Origin: an uncultured Lachnobacterium sp. | GTDB lineage: Bacteria > Bacillota > Clostridia > Lachnospirales > Lachnospiraceae | Length of the DNA stretch: 29,204 bases | NCBI GenBank assembly: GCA_900552085.1 | Contig: URYB01000002.1 | Coordinates: 1 to 29,204 of the forward strand | Direction: 5' to 3' | Shown: in pieces, positions 23,364 through 29,204 of the stretch | Layout: every line of letters starts with the position of its first letter | Numbering within the stretch: position 1 is the first letter of the stretch | Made by a program: the position numbers and the translations under genes | Notes under the pieces: generated by a model | The model's database searches: none | Seen by the model: the letters and a program-made list of their open reading frames with translations, nothing else | What the model was told of the DNA's origin: nothing

Positions 23364-23972
23364 ATGCCACAGTTATTTAATTCCGGTGTGATGACGCTGG
23401 AGGGCGAATCAATGCACATCAGAGCAGCCGCTGGAAAATGTAAAATCGTGTACGTGTCGATGGCGGTTGGAAATGGATCATATTCCAGCGCTGAAAAAAC
23501 CAAATCGGCATTAAAAGCGCGTACATCGTTAAAATCGGAAAAGAACAGATACGCCTTTTCGGACATCATGGTAAAAAACAAGAACCTGGTCGATTTAAAG
23601 GCGCTCATTACCAATTATGATCCGGTAACACAAAAAGCACTCATTACATCGGCCTACTACGTGAATGAAATCGGAATCTATGCAAAAGAGGAAGGACAGC
23701 CAGACAGTGCAGCAGTGCTTGTAAGCATGGCAGTCACGGCATCCACATCCGGAAATGGCGACTTTATGCCACCATACAACGGACAGAATCCCGCGACAAT
23801 TACGCAGACCTACAGCATCACGGTGGACGATGAGGCAAACGTTACAATCAACGTGGCCGGTGCCGCACTCCCGGCAGAGGATGCCAATAAGATCACAGAT
23901 GACGTAACAAAAAAACGCTACAAGCTTGGAATAAGCAACGGCAACTTATATTACGTGGAAGTAAGCGAATAG
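23364..23972 (+). CDS. Tail fibre / collar N-terminal-type protein (P2 H-like)
   Basis: 202 residues; AAAGGAGG precedes ATG 23364. It starts LFNSGVMTLEGESMHIRAAA and then VYVSMAVGNGSYSSAEKTK, with the N-E-I-G-I-Y segment (VNEIGIYAKEEGQPD) of the phage tail fibre/tail collar N-terminal domain that attaches fibres to gpI. A short C-terminal part ends LGISNGNLYYVEVSE. It has no long receptor-binding region: that role falls to the next gene. Together they would form the adsorption apparatus, this protein as the adaptor. Confidence 0.75.
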   Translation: MPQLFNSGVMTLEGESMHIRAAAGKCKIVYVSMAVGNGSYSSAEKTKSALKARTSLKSEKNRYAFSDIMVKNKNLVDLKALITNYDPVTQKALITSAYYVNEIGIYAKEEGQPDSAAVLVSMAVTASTSGNGDFMPPYNGQNPATITQTYSITVDDEANVTINVAGAALPAEDANKITDDVTKKRYKLGISNGNLYYVEVSE

Positions 23973-23982
23973 GAGGAATACA

Positions 23983-25272
23983 ATGTCAGAAATTGGAACA
24001 AGAATTAATATCGCACATCAGGACACCTGTGAAGAAATTCTGGAATGCGTAAAATCATCAAGCTACTTCGGATTCATCGAGCACAACTCGATCAAATCTC
24101 CGAGCCAGCGAATCGAATACATTGGCCGCAATGCCAAGTATACACCGATTAAAGTAACAATGGGTGGCGGCTTTAGCTTGAATGGATGGGAAGGATTCCC
24201 GCTTTTAAAAGCAAATAAACCATATATGGTGCACAGTAACGGAATGCCGGATTATCGCCTCGACGAGAATGATTATTCGAAGAAGGAGGATGGAACCGCA
24301 TCTGATGTATCAAACACATCTTACGACGGTGGTGCATTCTCGTGGATCATGAAGATCTACAAGAGAGAATACATGGCCGGAATGGACAGATATGTATTAT
24401 TTAGCTTTGATAAGCAGGATGGATTCGAGCCGGTTGGATTCGTTGACAAGGACGGAAATGAACTGGAAGGAAGATGGCTTCCGATGTTTTATGGATCCGT
24501 TTTAAATGCGGACACAAAGCCAAAGATGACAAGCCTTGCCGGATTACAGCCAGGATACAGCCGGACAACGGATCAGGAGCACACGGCGATCGTAAATTTC
24601 GGAGAGCGCGCGAACTTCTTCGGCGGACCATTTGTGGAAACCCTCATCGATCTCTTAGTCATGTTTGCAAAGACAACAGATATTCAGGGAGCATATGGAC
24701 AGGGAAACTCTGGTGGATATGACGCGAGCCTTGCACCTACATACGGAGTAAAGCAGAATGCGGTTGTCGGAGGCAGTCAGTTCTACGGCACAAGCGATTG
24801 CAAGACATTAAATAAGATTTTCCACAGCGTCGTGCTTGGATCATGGCAGCAGTGGCAGAGAGATCCATACGAAGTTGCAGTAAACGGAGCCGTTAAGGTT
24901 TCGAAAAATTACAAATACGATCCAACAGGAGCGACATACTCTGATACAGGAATTGTCGTGCCAGACAACATGAGCTGGGATAGCAACAAAAACGCGAATG
25001 ATTATCCATTGGAATATCGTACAGTGAAAGGTTACGGAGCGATTCCAGGCGGAAGCATGAAAGGCGGAAGTACATCCACTGGTGGATGCGATGGACTTTG
25101 GAGAAAAGACCCGAAGCAGGCCTTCGTGGGTGTCTGCCGGCGCTTCGGCTACTGCGGCATCGGGGCGAGCGGTGGCGCTCGCGCCCGCGCCTGGGTTAGC
25201 GTTGCCGCTACCTCCGGGTGGAGCGGCGGCGCGTCCATCCTTCTTGACCCACCTGTCGGCATTGCAGTCTAG
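23983..25272 (+). CDS. DGR target protein: tail-tip receptor-binding protein with C-type-lectin-like variable end
   Basis: 429 residues; AGGAGG precedes ATG 23983. The body (residues about 20-370) is Trp/Gly/Tyr-rich beta structure (YTPIKVTMGGGFSLNGWEGF, DPYEVAVNGAVKVSKNYKYD, GYGAIPGGSMKGGSTSTGG). The end begins CDGLWRKDPKQAFVGVCRRF and has GGARARAW and a GASIL-like block, the layout of the C-type-lectin fold of DGR variable proteins (compare Mtd and TvpA). Residues about 380-420 are the variable repeat (VR). Compared with the TR reading, 15 residues differ, including all 11 Asn positions. The adaptor and fibre genes precede it; it should bind the host receptor. Confidence 0.9.
   Translation: MSEIGTRINIAHQDTCEEILECVKSSSYFGFIEHNSIKSPSQRIEYIGRNAKYTPIKVTMGGGFSLNGWEGFPLLKANKPYMVHSNGMPDYRLDENDYSKKEDGTASDVSNTSYDGGAFSWIMKIYKREYMAGMDRYVLFSFDKQDGFEPVGFVDKDGNELEGRWLPMFYGSVLNADTKPKMTSLAGLQPGYSRTTDQEHTAIVNFGERANFFGGPFVETLIDLLVMFAKTTDIQGAYGQGNSGGYDASLAPTYGVKQNAVVGGSQFYGTSDCKTLNKIFHSVVLGSWQQWQRDPYEVAVNGAVKVSKNYKYDPTGATYSDTGIVVPDNMSWDSNKNANDYPLEYRTVKGYGAIPGGSMKGGSTSTGGCDGLWRKDPKQAFVGVCRRFGYCGIGASGGARARAWVSVAATSGWSGGASILLDPPVGIAV
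25120..25241 (+). repeat. DGR variable repeat (VR)
   Basis: Aligned to TR by a constant offset of 215 bases. Over 25121-25241, 100 of 121 bases are identical and all 21 differences are at TR adenines (12 A to G, 5 A to T, 4 A to C); 7 TR adenines are unchanged. No other base type differs. The repeat is about 75% GC over 120 bases against about 62% in TR, both above the surrounding genes. The longest identical block at the 3' side is CGGCGCGTCCAT (25227-25238), the candidate for the initiation of mutagenic homology. Identity ends at 25242. Confidence 0.95.
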
Positions 25273-25276
25273 GGGG

Positions 25277-25296
25277 TCCGGGGGTCTTCCTCCGGA
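25277..25296 (+). promoter_or_regulatory. DGR hairpin/cruciform downstream of VR
   Basis: TCCGGGGG (25277-25284), loop TCTT, CCTCCGGA (25289-25296): 8 pairs including one G-T. It begins 4 bases after the target gene stop (25270-25272). A GC-rich 7-10 bp hairpin with a 4-base loop downstream of VR is required for efficient retrohoming in the Bordetella phage BPP-1 DGR. No T run follows, so it is not a simple terminator. Confidence 0.7.
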
Positions 25297-25334
25297 ATGT
25301 AACTCATAAACCAATTAGAGGGGAAAAGTCCAGC

Positions 25335-25456
25335 GCCTTCGTGGGTGTCTGCCAGCGCTTCGGCAACTGCAACAACAGGGCGAACGGTGGCGCTCGCGCC
25401 CGCAACTGGAATAACGATGCCGCTAACTCCAGGTGGAACAACGGCGCGTCCATAAA
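25335..25456 (+). repeat. DGR template repeat (TR)
   Basis: The template pair of VR, between the target gene and the reverse transcriptase, same strand. Read in the VR frame it has 11 Asn codons (ten AAC and one AAT); every one is altered in VR. AAC is the codon best suited to A-mutagenesis because two of its three positions vary yet no stop codon can arise. The frame remains open past the repeat to TAA at 25479-25481 with a different ending, so it is not a second copy of the C-terminus. TR supplies the invariant information and the RNA copied by the RT. Confidence 0.95.
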
Positions 25457-25621
25457 CTATCCAATACGGAAGATAAACTAAAATACTGGACTTTTTCCGA
25501 CACCACTGACAGCTGAAATGCTGCTTAACCGCCATTACTGGTCTGGGGAGTGGAAAATAACTTGATACAGGGCGTGCGGTAAAGCGGTCGCACCTGCCGT
25601 GCGTAAAGGATAGAAGATATC
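25457..25621 (+). other. TR-RT spacer (DGR RNA 3' region)
   Basis: 165 bases without a gene. It holds short pairing segments such as GTGCG (25576-25580) with CGCAC at about 25590-25594, and a GC-rich run before the RT ribosome site. In DGRs the RNA that carries TR extends into this region, which forms the structure needed for cDNA priming. The short spacing and absence of an avd frame are notable. Exact ends are not known. Confidence 0.5.
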
Positions 25622-26746
25622 TTGAAACAATATAAGTACTTGTATCGAAAGATGCTCGATGAAAACGTAATAAAAGAAGCATTTTTCAAAATGCGCAAAG
25701 GAAAAACTAAGCGCAAAGAAGTTGAAGAAATAGAGAAAAATCTAAGCATCGAAATAAAAGCGATGCGGATAATGATCGAAAATACAAAGCCTCCGGGTGT
25801 TCCGGTAAAGCACCCGGAACTGGCATTTAAACCTATCCGGCATAAGGCAAGGAAAATTATGGATTCCGGAAAGGAAAGAGAAATATATAAACCAGAAATA
25901 CATGAGTTGTGGCTGCAGCACATTATCATGGTCATCCTTGGCCCGATTATTCGAAATCGATCTTACATATACTCATGCGGCAGTATGCCGAAAAGAGGCG
26001 GACATTACGGGAAGAAAGTTGTAGAAAAATGGATCCGGGAAGGTAAAGTGAAATACTTTATCAAAGCGGATATCAGACATTTTTACCGAAATATCCAAAT
26101 TAAGATCGTAATGAAATATTTGCGGCGGATCATAAGTGACGAATGGCTCCTGTATATCATAGAGCTGTGTTTTAAATGGTTTCCTAAAGGCCTGCCACTG
26201 GGATTTTATATATCACAGTGGCTTGCCAACTATCTTCTGGAGCCGATGGACTATGCGATAGCAAAAGAATCAAAATACTATGTAAGATATGTGGACGATA
26301 TCGTTATATGCGGAAACAACAAAAAGAAGCTTGCGAAACTGCTTGCAAGGATAAGGATGTGCCTTGGGCGTTGGTACCGCCTTAAAATGAAACGAAACTA
26401 TCAGGTATGTAAGTTTGATTACGCAAAGAACGGGAAAACGGTCGGACGACCGATCGACTTTATGGGTTTTGTGTTTTATCGAAACCGGACAAGTTTTCGA
26501 AAACATACCATGGTTGCGGCATCAAGAATTGCAAGGAAGATACACAAGCGAATACAGGAAAAGAAGCGGATATATTTAAAAGATGCCAGAGCAATGTTAA
26601 GTAGGCTTGGATGGTTTACCCATACGAATACATATATCATATATGAACATTGGATAAAGCCATTTATAAAAGCAAAGAAACTAAAAAGAATTATATCAAA
26701 AACAGACAGGAGGAATAACGGATGCAGGCATGGAAAAAAGAAGTAA
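25622..26746 (+). CDS. DGR reverse transcriptase
   Basis: 374 residues; the start is TTG 25622, with AAAGGA upstream (ATG 25652 is an alternative). Motif order is that of group II-like DGR RTs: KPPGVPV and PIRHKARKI, then KADIRHFYRNI (catalytic D150), KGLPLGFYISQWLANYLLEP with LGFYISQ (193-199), and YYVRYVDDIVICG with YVDD (D225, D226), followed by KNGKTVGRPIDFMGFVFY. The [ILV]GxxxSQ motif, instead of QGxxxSP, is the signature of the DGR RT clade and lowers fidelity at template adenines. Size fits (about 330-400). The C-terminus overlaps the next gene by 25 bases. It copies TR RNA and drives A-specific variation in VR. Confidence 0.96.
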   Translation: MKQYKYLYRKMLDENVIKEAFFKMRKGKTKRKEVEEIEKNLSIEIKAMRIMIENTKPPGVPVKHPELAFKPIRHKARKIMDSGKEREIYKPEIHELWLQHIIMVILGPIIRNRSYIYSCGSMPKRGGHYGKKVVEKWIREGKVKYFIKADIRHFYRNIQIKIVMKYLRRIISDEWLLYIIELCFKWFPKGLPLGFYISQWLANYLLEPMDYAIAKESKYYVRYVDDIVICGNNKKKLAKLLARIRMCLGRWYRLKMKRNYQVCKFDYAKNGKTVGRPIDFMGFVFYRNRTSFRKHTMVAASRIARKIHKRIQEKKRIYLKDARAMLSRLGWFTHTNTYIIYEHWIKPFIKAKKLKRIISKTDRRNNGCRHGKKK

Positions 26747-26985
26747 GTGCATCGAAGCCGGCAGAACTTGAATTGGTTGCGCCGGAAACCTATATCCAGA
26801 GAAAGGATATTACAGAGGTGCAGCACGAAAAAACAGAAGACAGAGACGCATACACAGACTACGAGTGTATGAGCCGGGAAATCAGCGTATCGGATTACAA
26901 TATGATGCAGGCAATCGAGCAGATAAGCACAGACAAGGCACTGGAAGCATATACATTGCAGCTTATGGAAGAGGGGGTGTTATAA
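26722..26985 (+). CDS. Small tail-region protein (hypothetical)
   Basis: 87 residues; AGGAGG 7 bases before ATG 26722, overlapping the RT end by 25 bases. Acidic and helical at its C-terminus (YNMMQAIEQISTDKALEAYT). I recognise no family. It is too short and too acidic for an Avd, the usual accessory protein of DGRs (about 120 residues, basic helical bundle). Such genes occur between tail fibre genes and XkdX in Firmicutes phages. The stop TAA is directly followed by the next ATG. Confidence 0.6.
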   Translation: MQAWKKEVSASKPAELELVAPETYIQRKDITEVQHEKTEDRDAYTDYECMSREISVSDYNMMQAIEQISTDKALEAYTLQLMEEGVL

Positions 26986-27129
26986 ATGGCAAGCGCACTG
27001 GCATTGGTAATGAAAAGACTTTATGCAAAAGGAGAAATCACACTCGATCAGGTAAAAGAGAGAGTGGAAAGTGGAAAAATTACAAAGCCGGATTATGAAT
27101 ACATCACCGGCGAGAAATATGCGAAATAA
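26986..27129 (+). CDS. XkdX family protein
   Basis: 47 residues: MASALALVMKRLYAKGEITL, then DQVKERVESGKITKPDYEYI and TGEKYAK. It matches the XkdX pattern (short helix, Y-x-x-G-x-x-x-x-x-x-V, then G-K-I-T-x-x-x-Y-x-x-I-T-G). XkdX proteins (first named in PBSX) are found next to tail genes in Gram-positive phages; function is not known. It ends 11 bases after the next start. Confidence 0.8.
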   Translation: MASALALVMKRLYAKGEITLDQVKERVESGKITKPDYEYITGEKYAK

Positions 27130-27307
27130 GGTGGATCTGGTACGGATTGTTGATACACAAAATGAGATTATCAAGATGCAATCTGACATTATCGACAATC
27201 TCTATCAGCAGCTGTGCCAGCTCCTGCCAACAAAAGCATTGGACACACTGCCGCTATACAGCATGCAGAGAGCGGCAGATCTTAGAAAAGAAGTGGATGT
27301 CACGTAG
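27119..27307 (+). CDS. Small coiled-coil protein, hypothetical (pre-holin)
   Basis: 62 residues from ATG 27119, overlapping the XkdX stop. It starts MRNKVDLVRIVDTQNEIIKM, then QSDIIDNLYQQLCQLLPTKA. The upstream ATG at 27071 in the same frame would overlap almost half of XkdX, so the later start is preferred. The heptad pattern suggests a short coiled coil. Position just before the holin suggests a tail or lysis accessory role (inference). Confidence 0.6.
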   Translation: MRNKVDLVRIVDTQNEIIKMQSDIIDNLYQQLCQLLPTKALDTLPLYSMQRAADLRKEVDVT

Positions 27308-27769
27308 ATGAATAAAGCAAACCTAGCATGGGGAGCAGTCGTTGCGGTATTAACCGCAATCTTTGGAAAATATTGGTTTCTTTTTGCGGGATTCCTGATG
27401 CTTAATGTGTTGGATTATGCATCAGGAACATACAGAGACTGGCTCAAAGGGAAGCTGTCCAGCGCAACCGGAGCAAAGGGAATCGTAAAGAAAGTGTGGT
27501 ACTGGGTGGTGATCGGTATCGCCTTTTATGTATCATATGCATTTGGCCAGCTTGGAGACATTATTGGATATAACCTCACTTGGCTTATGTGGATAGGCTG
27601 GTTTACGCTTGCCTGCTACATGGTAAACGAGCTTCGGAGCCTGGTAGAGAACCTTGTGGAAATTGGAGTGAATGTACCAGACATCCTGATCAAAGGATTG
27701 GATATCACGGAGAAGCTAATAAAAGAGAAAGAAACAGCAATGACGGGAGATGAAAAGAATGGTAATTAA
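27308..27769 (+). CDS. Holin, TcdE/phage_holin_4 family
   Basis: 153 residues; ATG directly after the previous stop. Hydrophobic segments at about residues 5-22 and 22-36 (WGAVVAVLTAIFGKYWFLFA, GFLMLNVLDYASGTY) and 63-85 and 90-105 (WYWVVIGIAFYVSYAFG, LTWLMWIGWFTLACYM), plus the conserved LMLNVLDYASG and the KGIVKKVWYW turn, match the holin 4 family (toxin-secretion/phage-lysis holin). The charged C-terminus (LIKEKETAMTGDEKNGN) is cytoplasmic. It forms membrane pores that release the adjacent endolysin at lysis time. The last 11 bases overlap the amidase. Confidence 0.9.
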   Translation: MNKANLAWGAVVAVLTAIFGKYWFLFAGFLMLNVLDYASGTYRDWLKGKLSSATGAKGIVKKVWYWVVIGIAFYVSYAFGQLGDIIGYNLTWLMWIGWFTLACYMVNELRSLVENLVEIGVNVPDILIKGLDITEKLIKEKETAMTGDEKNGN

Positions 27770-28292
27770 TGTACATGCAGGACATAATCCGGACGGAAAG
27801 GTTGCGTGCGGAGCATGCGGAATCTTAAAAGAATCCACACAGGCACGTAAAGTAAAAGATATTGTGATCAAAAAGCTGAGAGCGAAAGGGCACACGGTAT
27901 ATGACTGTACCGTAAATGATGGCAAAAGCCAGACGGATGTGCTTAAAAAAAATGCAGCAAAATGTAATGCACACACGGTCGATCTGGATGTATCCATCCA
28001 TTTTAATTCAGGAGCACACGACGAGAAAGGCAACGGACGGACAACCGGTACGGAAGTCTGGACCGTTCCGAACTCCAGAGCGGCCAAATATGCAAGCAGA
28101 GTGGAAAAAGAAATTGCCGGGCTCGGATTTAAGAGCAGAGGCGTAAAGACGACAAAGGGTCTGTATATCTTAAATCACACAAAGGCTCCTGCAATGCTTG
28201 TGGAGTGTTGCTTTGTAGATGACGCAGATGATGCAAAGCTGTACAACAAAACAAAAATGGCAAATGCTATCGTAAAAGGAATTACCGGATAA
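27759..28292 (+). CDS. Endolysin, N-acetylmuramoyl-L-alanine amidase (Amidase_3)
   Basis: 177 residues from ATG 27759, chosen because GGGAG is 9 bases upstream and the protein begins MVINVHAGHNPDG; an ATG at 27750 has no spacing. Zinc ligands: H6 in HAGHN, E25 in ILKES, H81 in SIHFNS; the catalytic Glu is E149 in AMLVECCFVDD. It cuts the bond between muramic acid and L-Ala of peptidoglycan. It has no cell-wall binding domain, so it is a compact single-domain endolysin, and there is no signal peptide, in keeping with holin-dependent release. It ends the late operon. Confidence 0.92.
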   Translation: MVINVHAGHNPDGKVACGACGILKESTQARKVKDIVIKKLRAKGHTVYDCTVNDGKSQTDVLKKNAAKCNAHTVDLDVSIHFNSGAHDEKGNGRTTGTEVWTVPNSRAAKYASRVEKEIAGLGFKSRGVKTTKGLYILNHTKAPAMLVECCFVDDADDAKLYNKTKMANAIVKGITG

Positions 28293-28329
28293 AAGCACAA
28301 GGCACTGTGCATATAAATTGAAAAAGAGT

Positions 28330-28338
28330 TGCTATAGT
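28330..28338 (+). promoter_or_regulatory. Extended -10 element, second copy
   Basis: TGCTATAGT is the same 9 bases as at 3220-3228, with no good -35 at 17 bases upstream. Placed 38 bases after the amidase stop. Might drive a short transcript that ends at the 28496-28523 terminator. Short match, so chance is possible. Confidence 0.25.
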
Positions 28339-28495
28339 AAAAGGAATCATTTCTTAGAAAATTTAACCATAAAAAGCGCTATAAAATCAAGTTGTCACAC
28401 AATAGTGGTATACAGGTGGGAGACAAAAATGCAAGAAAAGGCTAAAATAAGCCATTCTTAATTAAAGAGTTAGTAAAATAATCTTGCTTCAAAGG

Positions 28496-28523
28496 GAACC
28501 GGTACAATGTACCGGTTCTTTTT
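28496..28523 (+). terminator. Intrinsic terminator at the end of the late operon
   Basis: GAACCGGTAC (28496-28505), loop AAT, GTACCGGTTC (28509-28518), then TTTTT (28519-28523): a perfect 10-bp stem. It separates phage transcription from the host signal peptidase gene. Confidence 0.85.
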
Positions 28524-28559
28524 ATATCATTACAAAGGCGGAGTAGATGTGCCTTATCC

Positions 28560-28588
28560 TTGAAAATTATGAAAGAATCATATATGAT
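28560..28588 (+). promoter_or_regulatory. Sigma-A promoter of the signal peptidase-like gene
   Basis: TTGAAA (28560-28565), 17-base spacer, TATGAT (28583-28588): close to consensus. Transcription would start near 28595, about 26 bases before GTG 28621, with AAAGAGG as ribosome site. Confidence 0.75.
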
Positions 28589-28620
28589 GTTAGTGGTAAA
28601 AACAGAAAGAGGATTATAAA

Positions 28621-29202
28621 GTGAAAAGACGAAATGGACTGAACTTCAGCAGGAGAAGACGAAAATTTAATATGCCGCTTTTTAAAGAGGTAATGTCGTG
28701 GGTGATTGAATGCGCAATCGTAATTTTTATTGCCTACACACTGGTTACTTTTTTTGGATGTCGGACGACGGTTGTCGGTAATGCCATGAATGATACACTG
28801 ACGAACGAGGAACAGATCCTTGTGAACCGGTTTATTTATAATGTATCAAGTCCAAAGCAGGGAGATGTGATTGCGTTTCTTCCGAATGGAAACGAAAAAT
28901 CCCATTATTATGTGCGTCGTGTGATCGCGTGTCCGGGGGATACGATCCAGATCAAAGAGGGTGTTGTGTATGTCAACGGAGAGGCATATCAGGAAAAGAT
29001 TACAGTAGCATCCATAGAGGATGCGGGCGTGGCTTCCGAGGAGATCAAACTCGGAGATGATGAATATTTCGTGCTCGGCGATAACCGGAATAACAGCGAG
29101 GACAGCCGACTGGCCAATATTGGAAATGTAAAGAAATCCTATATTATCGGAAAAGCATGGTTTTATTTCAAATCTATAGGAAATATGGGATTTATTCATT
29201 AA
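28621..29202 (+). CDS. Signal peptidase I family protein with substituted catalytic dyad
   Basis: 193 residues; GTG 28621 with AAAGAGG 8 bases before it. One N-terminal membrane segment (about residues 24-46, VMSWVIECAIVIFIAYTLVT) follows a basic start, as in type I signal peptidases of Gram-positives. The family boxes are present, but box B reads VVGNAMNDTL (51-60), so the nucleophile Ser is A55. The box D segment reads YYVRRVIACPGD (96-107), so the general-base Lys is R99. Box E GDNRNNSEDSR (153-163) is intact. SPases cleave secreted preproteins at the membrane. With both dyad positions changed this protein may be inactive or have another role. This is host DNA flanking the prophage. Confidence 0.85.
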   Translation: MKRRNGLNFSRRRRKFNMPLFKEVMSWVIECAIVIFIAYTLVTFFGCRTTVVGNAMNDTLTNEEQILVNRFIYNVSSPKQGDVIAFLPNGNEKSHYYVRRVIACPGDTIQIKEGVVYVNGEAYQEKITVASIEDAGVASEEIKLGDDEYFVLGDNRNNSEDSRLANIGNVKKSYIIGKAWFYFKSIGNMGFIH

Positions 29203-29204
29203 TT

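Larger units (their letters stand above)
28293..28620 (+). other. Phage/host junction interval
   Basis: 328 bases with no phage gene. It contains an extended -10 TGCTATAGT (28330-28338), identical to the one before terS. A tiny frame follows, MQEKAKISHS (28429-28461, GGGAG upstream), perhaps the 5' end of a gene interrupted by the prophage, then a terminator and a host promoter. The right attachment site should lie here. I cannot identify the core without the left end. Confidence 0.4.

Noticed and set aside
24841..25682. Long open frames antisense to VR and TR (24841-25314 and 25269-25682, minus strand)
   Set aside because: They are open because VR and TR are GC-rich and low in stop codons. 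No ribosome sites fit, and the similarity between them follows from the TR/VR repeat. No separate protein is supported.
26722..26985. The 87-residue gene after the RT as a DGR accessory protein Avd
   Set aside because: Too short, acidic and without the basic helical bundle of Avd; it fits a tail-region small gene before XkdX.
28293..28620. An exact attR core sequence
   Set aside because: The left end is outside the window, so no direct repeat can be compared.
1..29204. CRISPR arrays, tRNA or rRNA genes, insertion sequences
   Set aside because: No regularly spaced repeats, cloverleaf sequences, ribosomal sequence or transposase found.

Overview
The window is a prophage segment, almost certainly integrated in a Clostridia genome and most likely Lachnospiraceae. 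That is inferred from the A/purine-rich coding style, strong AGGAGG ribosome sites, the families of the phage genes and a host-type signal peptidase at the right edge. Everything is read on the + strand. No integrase, repressor or left attachment site is present, so the left phage end lies outside the window.

Layout: (1) 1-3191, accessory early genes: a DNA-methylase-like C-terminus, small zinc-ribbon, YopX, Lar-like and HAD genes, ending in a sigma-like late regulator. Several of these small genes are broken by single-base changes. (2) 3192-3687, a structured non-coding interval with an extended -10 promoter, a possible small RNA, two intrinsic terminators and the presumed cos/TerS-binding region. 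(3) 3688-12632, packaging, head and connector genes of lambda type: Nu1-like TerS, gpA-like TerL, gpW, gpB portal, ClpP-like protease with an internal scaffold start, decoration protein, gpE-like capsid, connectors. (4) 12625-23972, a P2-like contractile tail: sheath, tube, frameshifted chaperone, tape measure, X, D, V, LysM/U-like, W, J, I, fibre. The phage is thus a myovirus with a lambda-like head and a P2-like tail.

(5) 23983-26746, a diversity-generating retroelement (DGR). The tail-tip protein at 23983-25272 ends in a variable repeat (VR). A template repeat (TR) at 25335-25456 and a DGR-type reverse transcriptase at 25622-26746 follow. Over 121 aligned bases VR and TR differ at 21 positions, and every one is an adenine in TR. 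All 11 Asn (AAC/AAT) codons of TR are changed in VR. A GC-rich 8-bp hairpin with a 4-base loop lies just past the VR gene stop, as in the Bordetella phage BPP-1 system. The element should rewrite the receptor-binding tip of the tail by A-specific error-prone reverse transcription of TR RNA.

(6) 26722-28292, small tail genes, XkdX, holin and amidase endolysin. (7) 28293-29204, a phage/host junction region, a terminator, a consensus promoter and a host signal-peptidase-I-like gene in which both residues of the catalytic Ser/Lys dyad appear substituted.

Other signals worth attention: a canonical T_TTT_TTA -1 frameshift site in the tail chaperone, a 16-bp perfect palindrome present three times inside unrelated genes and in different reading phases, and a cluster of five ORF-breaking changes confined to the first 2.7 kb.
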